Assembly (NCBI GenBank): GCA_964535315.1
Contig: CAZHTS010000035.1
Span: 1 to 49,815, forward strand
Direction: 5' to 3'
DNA from: CAZHTS01 sp964535315
GTDB taxonomy: Bacteria > Chloroflexota > Anaerolineae > Anaerolineales > Anaerolineaceae
DNA: 49,815 nt
The position numbers and the translations under genes are program-made. Shown in pieces: positions 33,935-42,060 of this stretch (position 1 is the first letter of the stretch; each line of letters begins with the position of its first letter). The notes under the pieces were generated by a model. The model was given only the letters and a program-made list of their open reading frames with translations. It did not search any database and was not told the origin of the DNA.

Positions 33935-35193
33935 GGCTGCCCCTCACAACCCGGGATCGTTGTTTGCGGGCCGAGGAAGATGTCCTCGCCCAGACGGCGC
34001 ACACATAACAGCCGGGCGTCGTCATTGCCGGGCGGGAAAAAATGATAGCGGAAATTCAAACCGCCGCTCAGTTCCACCCGTTGGTGTGGCCGGCGCAGCA
34101 ACGCCTCGGCCTCGGCCGGCTGCAATTCTGTTGGATATTCTACGATTTCCACCGCCGCAAGCCGGCTCCAATGGCGTAATAAATCGTCCCACAGATGCAG
34201 TTCTTGCTGCAAGCCGGCCGGTATGCGCAACCGAAAACCGGCATAATGTTCCATCAAGTAGGCAAAGACGCGATTGTTGTCCTGGTTATTTTCCAGGAGG
34301 GTGAACAAACTACGATCCGTCAAAGGGGTGAAACGCAGCGCGGTGAAAATGGTTTCGCCCGGCGCCCAACCGCTCAGGTTGACCAGGATACAGGCCAACA
34401 GCCCCAGCGGATAGAGCAGGCGCAGCCCGCGACGCAATCCAGCCAGGCGCTCCAACACAAAAGCATAAACGGCCAACAAGAACACCCACAGGCTCACGGA
34501 GTCGCTGGCAATTAACGCCAGCGTAGCCATCTTCCAGTTCCACGTTCGTTTCTGCCAGGGCGGAATGGCCGGCAGGTCAATCACGCGTTCCCCGCCCGAA
34601 GCGTCGTATAGATCAACGACCTGTTGGTTCTCATCCCAAACCAGGGTCATCTGGCCCGATTGGGCGGTGGTGCGCAAGGTTATCCGTACGCCGCCGGCAA
34701 AACTGGCGTTCAGGCGCAAAACGGCCGGTGCGTTCCCCGGTGTATACCAGACCGGCCCGTTATGCTCCCAGTCACCTTCAACCTCATACTTTCCGGTTAA
34801 AGTATCCTCGCGACGGATGGCTAAAATTTCAACGGCGCGGCCGGCGGATTGGGGGTTCTTTTCCCCTGTCACCCGAATCTCCAACTGGTGGGGCATTGTA
34901 TAGGGCGGCGTCGGGACCCAAATGAGCACCGCGGCTGCGCTTACACCCAATAACGCCCCGGCTCCCAGCCAGCGCCGCCACGTGCGCCAGGGAAATCGTC
35001 TCAACCCGTTAAAAAGGCGAAAGGCATGCCCGATGGTAAGCGCCAGGAGCAACAGCAAGAGCCATAGGCGCCCTGTTCTCAACGCTTCAATTCCACCCAG
35101 AAAATGACCGGCCAGCGAGAAAGCCCAGGCCAGGCCAATTACGATGGGCGCACCCCATGCCCTGAAAAAACGATCCACCTTAAGACCGCTCAC
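33931..35193 (-). CDS. Membrane protein, copy 2 of the module's smaller protein
   Basis: The protein has 420 residues. The N-terminus has two to three hydrophobic segments, a central soluble beta-rich domain at about 105-230 (LEIRVTGEKNPQSAG, VVDLYDASGGERVIDLP), and then further membrane helices and a C-terminal soluble part of about 120 residues. Homology with 36634-37581 is obvious (LEISTTGQKNPQSSG, EVDLYKPEDKNKEIHL), but this copy has a longer C-terminus (about 105 residues more). It starts at a GTG and overlaps the previous gene by 14 bp. Confidence 0.83.
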   Translation of the reverse strand: MSGLKVDRFFRAWGAPIVIGLAWAFSLAGHFLGGIEALRTGRLWLLLLLLALTIGHAFRLFNGLRRFPWRTWRRWLGAGALLGVSAAAVLIWVPTPPYTMPHQLEIRVTGEKNPQSAGRAVEILAIRREDTLTGKYEVEGDWEHNGPVWYTPGNAPAVLRLNASFAGGVRITLRTTAQSGQMTLVWDENQQVVDLYDASGGERVIDLPAIPPWQKRTWNWKMATLALIASDSVSLWVFLLAVYAFVLERLAGLRRGLRLLYPLGLLACILVNLSGWAPGETIFTALRFTPLTDRSLFTLLENNQDNNRVFAYLMEHYAGFRLRIPAGLQQELHLWDDLLRHWSRLAAVEIVEYPTELQPAEAEALLRRPHQRVELSGGLNFRYHFFPPGNDDARLLCVRRLGEDIFLGPQTTIPGCEGQP

Positions 35194-36637
35194 CTTTCGT
35201 CCGCCATCTCGTCAGCGCCGAGGCCAAAGGCGGCCCCAGCTTTAGCAAAAGGTAAAAATAGATGATCGCAATAATGTGTGTAAACATGCGGTTGGATGGG
35301 CTGCCCCAATTACGTCCGAATGGCGTCCTTGCCGGAAAATCAACGGCCAACAACACCAGGAAGAACAGGACGATGAAGGTCGAGAACAGGGTATCGAAGT
35401 CAAAACGCTCCTGGAACAGTGTCGTAAAAAGTAAGACGGCCAGCAGATACCAGTTGATGCCCCAGCCGCCATTTTGGGTCATGGTGTACAGGATGCTGAT
35501 AATGCTTTCCTGCATCTGATTGGTCTTGAGGGTGAACAGTAAGATCTGTACGAGAAACATTCCAGCGACCAGAATTACCGGCCAAACCGGCAGCCAACGC
35601 CGCAGCGGCGGCCAGTCGATCACCAGCACGAATACGATAAAAGCAAGCTCGATCAGAACGATGATCCCGGTACGCAATGGATCGAGCATATACGTCCCAT
35701 CCCCCATTAAGAACAGCAACCGGCCATACCAGACGGCCAGAAAAACCGCCACCAACAGGCACGAACGGAAACGCAATTTGCGCTCCATTCTTCCTACCCC
35801 GATTAACAGGGTCATCCACACGATGGCAAACAGAGGCGCTTCCACGCGCAATAGAGCAAACGCAACCGTTGCCAGCATCGAGAACAGCAGCCAGGTATAC
35901 TTCCGCTCGTAAAACGCCAACCAGGCCGTCACCACCGCCACGAACAAATAAAGCCCGGCCGGCATGTTCATGTGCACGTAAAAAATCTGGAACAGCATGA
36001 AATGGGTGCTGAAAAACGCCAACGCCGTGAGCAAGACAATGGCAAAGGCCAGACGGCGATTTTTGACAAAAAGGGACAGGCAGTATTGTCCCAGGTAAAT
36101 AAAAACGGCAATAAAACTGAAGGCAAAGAGCGGCTGAGCAACGTACATGTTGCGCATGCCCAGCAAAGCGCCGGCGGATTGAAAGACTAACTGAAAAACA
36201 CCCCGCAGTGAAACCCACTGAACGGTAGCGGCGGTCAACCCATTGCGGGCCAAATCTTCGCCTGAGCGCATAATCGAGGTTGAGTCGCCTGTGGTCAACG
36301 ACTTATCCAACACACTGAAGAATGTAGCCGTTACGATAAAAGTGAGCGTGCCCGCCACCACCCAGGTAAGTTCGTTTCGATCCAGGCGCCGGTCGTTACT
36401 CCGAAAATATAACGCCAGCAAGAGTGCAAGCAGCAGCAATACACTTGCGGTCACCACGGGCAGCGAATACGGCAAAGCGAAGTTCAACAAAAACATCGCC
36501 AGGATGACATAAAACAGAGCGCCCCAGATGAAGCCCGTAACCGCAAAGAAACCGACCGGAATGCGTTTGCGAAAAAGCAGTCCAAAGAATAGCCCAATCC
36601 AATAGAACACACACAAGGCAAGCAGGCGAGCGATCAT
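35180..36637 (-). CDS. Polytopic membrane protein, copy 1 of the module's larger protein
   Basis: The protein has 485 residues with about 12 hydrophobic segments and homology to the 32498-33934 product along most of its length. The open frame continues upstream to 36904, but the true start is the ATG at 36637, because the extra 89 residues lack any homology to the paralogue, and this ATG makes the standard 4-bp ATGA overlap with the upstream gene. It may be a GT-C-like or polymer-handling membrane protein. The role is unknown. Confidence 0.85.
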   Translation of the reverse strand: MIARLLALCVFYWIGLFFGLLFRKRIPVGFFAVTGFIWGALFYVILAMFLLNFALPYSLPVVTASVLLLLALLLALYFRSNDRRLDRNELTWVVAGTLTFIVTATFFSVLDKSLTTGDSTSIMRSGEDLARNGLTAATVQWVSLRGVFQLVFQSAGALLGMRNMYVAQPLFAFSFIAVFIYLGQYCLSLFVKNRRLAFAIVLLTALAFFSTHFMLFQIFYVHMNMPAGLYLFVAVVTAWLAFYERKYTWLLFSMLATVAFALLRVEAPLFAIVWMTLLIGVGRMERKLRFRSCLLVAVFLAVWYGRLLFLMGDGTYMLDPLRTGIIVLIELAFIVFVLVIDWPPLRRWLPVWPVILVAGMFLVQILLFTLKTNQMQESIISILYTMTQNGGWGINWYLLAVLLFTTLFQERFDFDTLFSTFIVLFFLVLLAVDFPARTPFGRNWGSPSNRMFTHIIAIIYFYLLLKLGPPLASALTRWRTKGERS

Positions 36638-37581
36638 AGTTTCCCTTGTGGAGCGCAAGAGTTGGCCAACGCTGCGGGGTACGGGCGTGCGCCGATCGAC
36701 CAAAATGCAGGCAGGACCGCAGGCGCCGTCACCAGATTCCAGAGCAAATTGAGCAATAACAGAATGGGGAAAAGCCAGATGACAAGCCGGCGCAAACGCA
36801 AGAACGCCGGTTGGGGGTTTTGATTTCCCGCCAGTAAATAAACCCCGATCGCAAAAACCAGCGAAGCCAGGCTCAATAGATCCCCAATAAGGGTTGCCGC
36901 CCATAACAACTTATACGTGGAACTCATGCGTTGCCAGGGCAATGCGCCGCGCAGGTGAATTTCCTTGTTTTTATCTTCTGGTTTGTACAGGTCGACTTCT
37001 TGTTCGATGCCATCCATGCGAATACGCACGATGCCAGCTCTGGGTCCGGAGCGAAAAATCAACGACAGATCGACAGGCCCTGTATATACTTTTTCATGTC
37101 CGAGCGAAGCGGGTTGCGTGCCGCTGGTAAACAGGGCCCACTCGGTCTGCTGCCACATCCCATCTTTTGCCAGGTCGATAATCGGGTCGTTGCCGTTGGT
37201 GATCGAAACGAGTTCGATCTCGTAACCGGACGATTGCGGATTTTTTTGCCCGGTGGTGCTGATCTCCAGTTTACGGGTAGCCGCAAAGTGCGGAAAAGGG
37301 TTAGCCAAGGCGGAATAAATCACCCCCGCCAGGATCAGCGCCGCCAGGGCGATTTTTATTCGATCCGGGCCGGACAGGATTTGCCAGCGAGGCGCAAGAT
37401 TTCGGGTTAGCTTGAACGCGTGGAAAGAAGCGACAAACGTTACCCCCAATAAAACAAAAACACGCCCGGGCCAGGAGCGATCTAACAGAGCGAGGAAATG
37501 AGCCGACAACGAATACGCCCAGATGCCCCCAATGACTCCTGCCCATACCCGGGTTGCGACAGCGCTGTGCTTTAAATTCAT
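36634..37581 (-). CDS. Membrane protein, copy 1 of the module's smaller protein
   Basis: The protein has 315 residues. Hydrophobic segments at about 15-30, 40-56 and 75-93 are followed by a soluble domain (about 100-215) and C-terminal membrane segments. The shared domain with 33931-35193 has KNPQSSG and EVDLYKPEDK. It heads the four-gene operon and has a near-perfect promoter. The -10 lies 8 nt from the ATG, so the mRNA is probably leaderless. Confidence 0.83.
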   Translation of the reverse strand: MNLKHSAVATRVWAGVIGGIWAYSLSAHFLALLDRSWPGRVFVLLGVTFVASFHAFKLTRNLAPRWQILSGPDRIKIALAALILAGVIYSALANPFPHFAATRKLEISTTGQKNPQSSGYEIELVSITNGNDPIIDLAKDGMWQQTEWALFTSGTQPASLGHEKVYTGPVDLSLIFRSGPRAGIVRIRMDGIEQEVDLYKPEDKNKEIHLRGALPWQRMSSTYKLLWAATLIGDLLSLASLVFAIGVYLLAGNQNPQPAFLRLRRLVIWLFPILLLLNLLWNLVTAPAVLPAFWSIGARPYPAALANSCAPQGKL

Positions 37582-37589
37582 GGGCCAGA

Positions 37590-37618
37590 ATCATACCCGC
37601 GAAGCCCCCCTCTGTCAA
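37590..37618 (-). promoter_or_regulatory. Promoter of the duplicated membrane operon (leaderless)
   Basis: On the minus strand a perfect TTGACA (37618-37613) and TATGAT (37595-37590) are 17 nt apart. The -10 ends 8 nt before the ATG at 37581, so the predicted transcript starts at or next to the start codon. Confidence 0.8.
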
Positions 37619-37656
37619 TTATCCGCAAAATATGACAGTTTCAGAGCAGTTTTGTG

Positions 37657-37698
37657 ACATTTGAAATGTTGACGATTTTTCTCCGATTGTGGTATTCT
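37657..37698 (+). promoter_or_regulatory. Ferredoxin promoter with a small palindrome
   Basis: TTGACG (37669-37674) and TATTCT (37693-37698) are 18 nt apart. A 13-nt palindrome, ACATTT-G-AAATGT (37657-37669), touches the -35 and could be an operator. Confidence 0.55.
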
Positions 37699-37738
37699 AT
37701 GCGTGGCCTCAATCTATATTCTGAAAGGACTCTCCCAC

Positions 37739-37909
37739 ATGACTTACAAAATTAACGAAGATTGCATTGCCTGTGGCGCTTGCGAAGCCGAGTGCCCCGA
37801 AGGCGCCATTTCGCAGCAGGGTGACGTGTACGTGATCGATGCTGCCAAATGCCAGGACTGCGGCGCCTGCGCCGAGGTCTGCCCGGTGGGCGCCCCTCAG
37901 AAGATCTAA
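37739..37909 (+). CDS. 2[4Fe-4S] ferredoxin
   Basis: The 56-residue clostridial-type ferredoxin carries two CxxCxxCxxxCP motifs: CIACGACEAECP and CQDCGACAEVCP. It is a low-potential electron carrier for anaerobic metabolism, perhaps serving radical SAM enzymes such as the one at 17285. The frame opens 12 codons earlier (37703), but GAAAGGA lies just before the ATG at 37739. It is monocistronic, with promoter and terminator. Confidence 0.97.
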   Translation: MTYKINEDCIACGACEAECPEGAISQQGDVYVIDAAKCQDCGACAEVCPVGAPQKI

Positions 37910-37923
37910 ACCTTTTTTGATCC

Positions 37924-37957
37924 AAAATGAAGGCAGCCGCTTGGCTGCCTTCATTTT
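37924..37957. terminator. Bidirectional intrinsic terminator
   Basis: A perfect 15-bp stem (37924-37938 with 37943-37957) has a 4-nt loop. AAAA lies on one side and TTTTT on the other, so it can stop transcription both ways. It ends the ferredoxin transcript. Confidence 0.9.
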
Positions 37958-37985
37958 TACCTGCTCTGACCCTGCAAAAGATTGA

Positions 37986-37991
37986 TATAAT
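37986..37991 (+). promoter_or_regulatory. -10 box of the DsbA-like gene (leaderless)
   Basis: A perfect TATAAT ends exactly 7 nt before the ATG at 37999, so the expected start site coincides with the start codon. The -35 is weak. Confidence 0.55.
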
Positions 37992-37998
37992 CCCTCTT

Positions 37999-38766
37999 AT
38001 GGAACAAACTCCCCCTCCCACTCCGTCTACGGCGCCTCGCCGCCCCATCCGCAAACAAGGTCTTCCGCCCGTGGCGCTTGCTCTGCTGGCTTTTCTGTTC
38101 GGCATTGGCGCCGGTTATGTGTTGTGGGGCCGCCCGCTGGATCAGGCCCGCAAAGAGGCGGCTGCCGTCCAGATCTCGGCCACCCAGCAGGCGGAGAAAC
38201 AGGCGCAGGCCCCTCAAGACGAGGATGCGCCGACGCGCTACGACATCCCCGTGGGGGACAACCCCATGTATGGCCCGGCGGACGCCAAAATCACGATCAT
38301 CGAATTCAGCGATTTTGAATGCCCGTATTGCCGCAAGTGGACGGTGGAAGTGTGGCCCAAATTACGCCAGGAGTACGAGGGGAAAATCCGTCTGGTATAC
38401 CGTGACTATCCCTTATATGGGGTGCACGCCAACGCCGCCTCCGCCGCCGAGGCTGCCAACTGCGCCCACGAACAGGGCCAATTCTGGCCGTTCCACGACA
38501 AGCTGTTCGAACGCTCGCAGGGTTTCAGCCAGGATGCATACCAGAGCTACGCCCAAGAGATCGGTCTGGACGCTCAAAAATTCACCGAATGCGTTGAGCA
38601 ACAAAAATATAAAAAGACGGTAGAAGACGACTTTGCTTTTGCCTCCGAATTTGGCATCCGTTCAGCGCCGACTTTCTTTATTAACGGTCTGGCTATTGTT
38701 GGCGCTCAACCTTACATGACTTTCAAGAGAATCATTGACGACGAACTGGCGGGGAAGATTCCCTGA
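37999..38766 (+). CDS. Membrane-anchored DsbA-like thiol:disulfide oxidoreductase
   Basis: The protein has 255 residues. A short Pro-rich cytoplasmic tail is followed by one transmembrane helix (about 24-43), a Gln/Ala-rich linker and a thioredoxin-fold domain of the DsbA/Thioredoxin_4 type. The active site is FECPYC (Cys108, Cys111) and the cis-Pro loop is SAPTFFING. It probably catalyses disulfide formation or exchange outside the membrane. The in-frame extension to 37927 is rejected, since it would start inside the terminator hairpin. It is followed 25 nt later by a deoxynucleoside kinase gene. Confidence 0.93.
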   Translation: MEQTPPPTPSTAPRRPIRKQGLPPVALALLAFLFGIGAGYVLWGRPLDQARKEAAAVQISATQQAEKQAQAPQDEDAPTRYDIPVGDNPMYGPADAKITIIEFSDFECPYCRKWTVEVWPKLRQEYEGKIRLVYRDYPLYGVHANAASAAEAANCAHEQGQFWPFHDKLFERSQGFSQDAYQSYAQEIGLDAQKFTECVEQQKYKKTVEDDFAFASEFGIRSAPTFFINGLAIVGAQPYMTFKRIIDDELAGKIP

Positions 38767-38791
38767 GCCAGCATAATTGAGGAGGGGCAAC

Positions 38792-39454
38792 ATGAATAAA
38801 TTCATTGCCATTGCCGGCAATATCGGCGTGGGTAAATCGACGCTGGCTGAAATGCTCGGCCATCGCCTGGGCTGGCAGCCTTTCTACGAACCCGTCGCCG
38901 AAAACCCCTACCTGGCCGATTTTTACAAAAACATGGCGGCCTGGAGTTTTCAATCGCAAATCTTTTTCCTGACGCACCGCCTGCGCATTCACCAACAACT
39001 CATTCATTTTCCGGGCTCGGTGATCCAGGATCGCAGCATCTATGAAGACGCCGAGATCTTCGCTCAAAACCTGGCGCTGCAAGGACACTTCAACGAACGA
39101 GATTACCGTACCTACCGCGCCCTGTATGAAACCCTGGCCGAATTCTTGCCCCCGCCCGACCTGGTGATCTATTTGCGTTCATCGGTACCTACGCTCGTGC
39201 AACGTATCGCCCGGCGCAATCGTGAATACGAACGCACCATTCGCAGCGACTATCTGGCGCGCCTGAATAACCTCTACGAAGAGTGGATTGCACGCTTCAT
39301 CCTTTGCCCGGTGTTAACTGTTCCTGCCGATGATCTGGATTTCGTCGCACACCCTGGACACCTGGATCTGATCATTCGCAAGATACAGGAAAAACTGACC
39401 GGCAAAGAAGAAGTCGTATTCGCCCCGGAGGAAGTCACACAGGCTTCCACCTGA
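38792..39454 (+). CDS. Deoxynucleoside kinase (1)
   Basis: This 220-residue salvage enzyme phosphorylates deoxynucleosides. The P-loop is GNIGVGKST (Lys15), then the EPVAENP segment, an IQDRSIYED segment (DRS motif) and an Arg-rich LID region (IARRNREYER). It belongs to the dCK/dGK/dAK family. The ATG at 38792 with GGAGGGG is chosen over a TTG at 38777. A paralogue is encoded at 41356-42015 on the other strand, on the far side of the DnaA-box cluster. Substrate preference cannot be told. Confidence 0.95.
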   Translation: MNKFIAIAGNIGVGKSTLAEMLGHRLGWQPFYEPVAENPYLADFYKNMAAWSFQSQIFFLTHRLRIHQQLIHFPGSVIQDRSIYEDAEIFAQNLALQGHFNERDYRTYRALYETLAEFLPPPDLVIYLRSSVPTLVQRIARRNREYERTIRSDYLARLNNLYEEWIARFILCPVLTVPADDLDFVAHPGHLDLIIRKIQEKLTGKEEVVFAPEEVTQAST

Positions 39455-39537
39455 CACCTGCCCCAGATTTCAGGCGCCAGGATATCCCACCTGCCCGAGT
39501 CGAAACCCAGGCAGTCAAACCAGCCGGGTCGAAGCGC

Positions 39538-39798
39538 TTAACGCGGTTCGACCACCAACTTGATGGCTGTGCGCACCTTGCCGTCGATGTCGACGTCGAC
39601 GAACTCCGGTGTACACACAACTTTGATACCGTCCTCAGCCAGATATCCAGTGGCTAGGACGAGCGCCTTAACGGCCTGATTGACGGCTCCAGCGCCAATC
39701 GCCTGGACCTCGGCGCGTTTGTTCTCGCGGATGACACCCGCGATGGCCCCCGCTACGGCAGCGGTACGGGAGTTGGCTTTAACTTTGATGACGTCCAT
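39538..39798 (-). CDS. spoVS: SpoVS-family protein
   Basis: The 86-residue protein matches the SpoVS family nearly throughout: VIKVKANSRTAAVAGAIAGV, then the AEVQAIGAGAVNQAVKAL centre and the TAIKLVVEPR end. SpoVS has an Alba-like fold and is found well beyond spore formers. In Bacillus subtilis it influences septation and engulfment. The ATG at 39798 is chosen (standard length), rather than the TTG at 39804. It is next to the DnaA-box cluster. The ribosome-binding site is GGGAG. Confidence 0.95.
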   Translation of the reverse strand: MDVIKVKANSRTAAVAGAIAGVIRENKRAEVQAIGAGAVNQAVKALVLATGYLAEDGIKVVCTPEFVDVDIDGKVRTAIKLVVEPR

Positions 39799-39873
39799 CC
39801 TCAATCTCCCTTCTGTTTGTTAGGGTTGTGGTGGTGGCGAACGAACCTATAACCAGGGGGCAAACATACTATT

Positions 39874-39892
39874 CTTGTGCAAATTGTACAAG
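39874..39892 (-). promoter_or_regulatory. Imperfect palindrome at the spoVS promoter
   Basis: A 19-nt imperfect palindrome, CTTGTGCAAATTGTACAAG on the plus strand, contains the minus-strand -35-like TTGTAC; a TATGTT lies 17 nt further on. It could be an operator for spoVS. Confidence 0.4.
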
Positions 39893-39917
39893 ATTCGCAA
39901 ATTAGAATCAAGCGGGT

Positions 39918-40276
39918 TTATACACATCTTTCTGGTATTAAAGAGATTCGTAGTGTTAGTAGGGCCTGGGGATAATGTGGATAATTGCTGCCCGGGCGTT
40001 TTTAACCCTATCCCTGCTATCCGGCGCCACCGCTCAACACCATAACTGCCGGTAGCAGCGCCGGCGTTTATCCACGACGTGCTGTGGATAAAACCATACC
40101 AGTTTTTCCACATTCTCCACAGGGAAATCCACATTTTTGCTATTTTGGGTAGAACAAAAAAGACCCCCCATATATAGGGGGCGCGGCGTGTGCTGTTTTT
40201 GGGTTTGAAAGTAAAACAAAGGATATTTGTCCACATTTCCCCCAAGTTATCCACAGTATTTCGCGGTTTATCCACA
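39918..40276. other. Cluster of DnaA boxes: candidate replication origin (oriC-like)
   Basis: Four perfect TTATCCACA boxes occur: on the minus strand at 39976-39984 and 40083-40091, on the plus strand at 40247-40255 and 40268-40276. A TTATACACA is at 39918-39926. One-mismatch boxes are at 40068-40076, 40104-40112, 40113-40121 and 40227-40235. An inverted pair with 9-bp identical arms spans 40067-40092. The two right-hand boxes are in the same orientation, 21 bp apart. The stretch between 39799 and 40330 has no plausible gene and contains A+T-rich runs. dnaA itself is not in the window. Confidence 0.75.
40164..40182 (-). terminator. Short G/C hairpin with T-run inside the DnaA-box cluster
   Basis: CCCCC (40165-40169) pairs with GGGGG (40177-40181) around ATATATA, followed on the minus strand by TCTTTTTTG. 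It may stop transcription entering the right-hand side of the box cluster. Confidence 0.45.
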
Positions 40277-40292
40277 GTTTTCGGGCAAAAAG

Positions 40293-40323
40293 TGTGCCGG
40301 CGGGGTTTTGGCCCGCCGGCACA
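40293..40323 (-). terminator. Intrinsic terminator of the nucleotidyltransferase gene
   Basis: A perfect 12-bp stem (40293-40304 with 40312-40323) with a 7-nt loop is followed by CTTTTTGCC on the minus strand, beginning 8 bases after the stop codon. Confidence 0.85.
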
Positions 40324-40330
40324 TATACGG

Positions 40331-41335
40331 CTAGATTCCGTTGGATTTTGCCCATTGATCGAGCGTTTCTTCGACCGTGTCCAGATAAGCGTCGAATTGT
40401 TCCAGGCGGGCTTCGAGCTGTTCGTCTCCCAGTCCCAACGCCAGGGTGAGTTCCTTCCAGGCGGCCAGATGCTCGTTTTCTTCTTCCAGGCAGGTGAGGG
40501 CGCGTGTCCAGGTGCGCGCCAGCAGCCATAAGGCGGCCTGCGGATGATCCTCTTTGAGGGTATGGATGGCGCGTTCGTAATACGAACGCCGGCAGGGGTG
40601 CAGGCTGGCCGGCGCTTCATCGCGCTGGCTGGCGCTCGAAAATGTCTCGCGCCAGGCCCCCAACCACTGCTCCCATTCGTGTACATCGGGCTGCCGCTCG
40701 GTGAACAGGTCGATCAAACCACTGGCGAGCCCCGGGCGGTCGATTGCCTCGGCACGCTGCGGGAAGTTCAATAAGAAGCGCCGCTCGGTCAGCGGCGGGC
40801 CGCTCAGGCAGGCGATGGCGTTGGCCACATTTTCCAACGCCTTGATGTAGGCCCATACGGTGTGAGGGTCGGCAAGGCATTCGCCGGCCTGAAGTTCAAA
40901 CCAGGTTTGCCGGGCAGAGTCGGCCAACGGACGGGCGCGCTCCAACACGTTAACCGGCAGGTCAAACTGGGCCGAGACGCTGGCCTGGGTGAATTCAAAC
41001 CAGTGCTGCATGTCGTGCAGCGCCAGCGGACTGTTACATAGATAGGACCCTATCCAGGGGTTCTTGCGCAGGTTGCGTGGCTGGTGGTAGACCGACTGGG
41101 CGTGATGGGCTATATCCAGGTGCACATCGTCGGAGACGCGCACGACCTCTCGTTCCTGGAGTGGCATGCTATCGTGCACGAACACCAGGTCGATATCGGC
41201 AGTACCGCCTAAGAGGGCTTCATCGCCCAACAACGACCCGGTCAGATAGATGCACAACAGGTGGCGATTGGTACGTACGCGCTGCGTAGCCGTTTCTCGG
41301 GCGATCTTAAGCAGTGTCTCACGGGTGATGCGCAT
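40331..41335 (-). CDS. Nucleotidyltransferase-domain protein
   Basis: The protein has 334 residues. The N-terminal nucleotidyltransferase fold has LTGSLLGDEALLGGTADIDLVFV: Gly33-Ser34 and the metal-binding Asp47 and Asp49. The rest is helical and may include a HEPN-like or substrate-binding region. Antibiotic or tRNA/protein nucleotidyl transfer cannot be told apart. The open frame continues to 41449, but GGAGGAACG before the ATG at 41335 decides the start. It lies 20 nt after the second deoxynucleoside kinase gene. Confidence 0.8.
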   Translation of the reverse strand: MRITRETLLKIARETATQRVRTNRHLLCIYLTGSLLGDEALLGGTADIDLVFVHDSMPLQEREVVRVSDDVHLDIAHHAQSVYHQPRNLRKNPWIGSYLCNSPLALHDMQHWFEFTQASVSAQFDLPVNVLERARPLADSARQTWFELQAGECLADPHTVWAYIKALENVANAIACLSGPPLTERRFLLNFPQRAEAIDRPGLASGLIDLFTERQPDVHEWEQWLGAWRETFSSASQRDEAPASLHPCRRSYYERAIHTLKEDHPQAALWLLARTWTRALTCLEEENEHLAAWKELTLALGLGDEQLEARLEQFDAYLDTVEETLDQWAKSNGI

Positions 41336-41355
41336 AAACCCTTCGTTCCTCCAGT

Positions 41356-42015
41356 TCAGGCGGGGGTGCGCCCGTTGCGATTGGGCATCGGCAATTCGGG
41401 CTGGAAAGGCGGCAGTTGCACTGCCTGGCGAATACGATTTTCGATCCAACGCAAATCCTCGGCGTGGCGCACGTAGTCCATCTCGTCGGTTTCGATGACC
41501 AGCACCGGAGAAGTCAGATGCGTGTCCAGGAGGAAATGATCGTAGGCTGCGTTCAGTTGGTCGATGTAAGCCTGTTCCATCTGGCGCTCGTAGGCCCGAT
41601 CGCGCAGCGCAATGCGCTGCATCAGCGTCTTGGTGCTGGCGCGCAGGTAAACGATCAGATCCGGGGCGGGGATTTTTTCGGCCAGCGCTTCGTGCACACG
41701 ATAGTACATTTCCAACTCGTCGCCTTGCAGGTTGATGCTGGCAAAAAGTGAGTCCTTCTCAAACGTGTAGTCGCCGATCAGGTGTTTTCCCTGCGCCAGC
41801 ATTTTGGGCACGTTGTGGCTTTGCTGGCGGTAGCGGCTGAGCAGGAAGAAGATCTGGGTCTGAAAAGCGTAGCGTTCCCGGTCGTCGTAAAAGTCGCTCA
41901 GGAATGGGTTCTCTTCGAAGACTTCCAACAACAGATTGGCCTCGAATGAGGTCTGTAGCATGCGTGCTAACGTGGTTTTTCCCACGCCAATGACACCTTC
42001 GATGGCTAGATACAT
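41356..42015 (-). CDS. Deoxynucleoside kinase (2)
   Basis: The protein has 219 residues. The P-loop is EGVIGVGKTT (Lys13), then FEENPFLSDFYDD, IGDYTFEKD in the place of the DRS segment, and IALRDRAYERQM as the Arg-rich LID. It is a paralogue of the 38792 product (about the same length, common EENP, APDLIVYLR and QRIA-R elements). The altered DRS segment (GDYTF) suggests different specificity, as in paired bacterial dAK/dGK enzymes, some of which form heterodimers. GGAG precedes the ATG. Confidence 0.95.
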   Translation of the reverse strand: MYLAIEGVIGVGKTTLARMLQTSFEANLLLEVFEENPFLSDFYDDRERYAFQTQIFFLLSRYRQQSHNVPKMLAQGKHLIGDYTFEKDSLFASINLQGDELEMYYRVHEALAEKIPAPDLIVYLRASTKTLMQRIALRDRAYERQMEQAYIDQLNAAYDHFLLDTHLTSPVLVIETDEMDYVRHAEDLRWIENRIRQAVQLPPFQPELPMPNRNGRTPA

Positions 42016-42060
42016 GCAGACTCCGCGGCAAAAGAAGATTTCTGGGGTAAATATACCACA

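Noticed and set aside
36638..36904. 89-residue N-terminal extension of the larger membrane protein
   Set aside because: It lies inside the upstream gene in another frame and has no counterpart in the paralogue; ATG 36637 gives a 4-bp overlap.
39918..40276. CRISPR array or iterons of a plasmid
   Set aside because: The repeated 9-mers are DnaA boxes in both orientations with irregular spacing. There are no constant-length spacers and no plasmid replication gene in the window.
39847..40686. 279-codon minus-strand open frame over the DnaA-box region
   Set aside because: It overlaps the C-terminal part of the well-supported nucleotidyltransferase gene in another frame, then reads across hairpins and DnaA boxes. 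The translation is low in ordered hydrophobic pattern and unlike any family.
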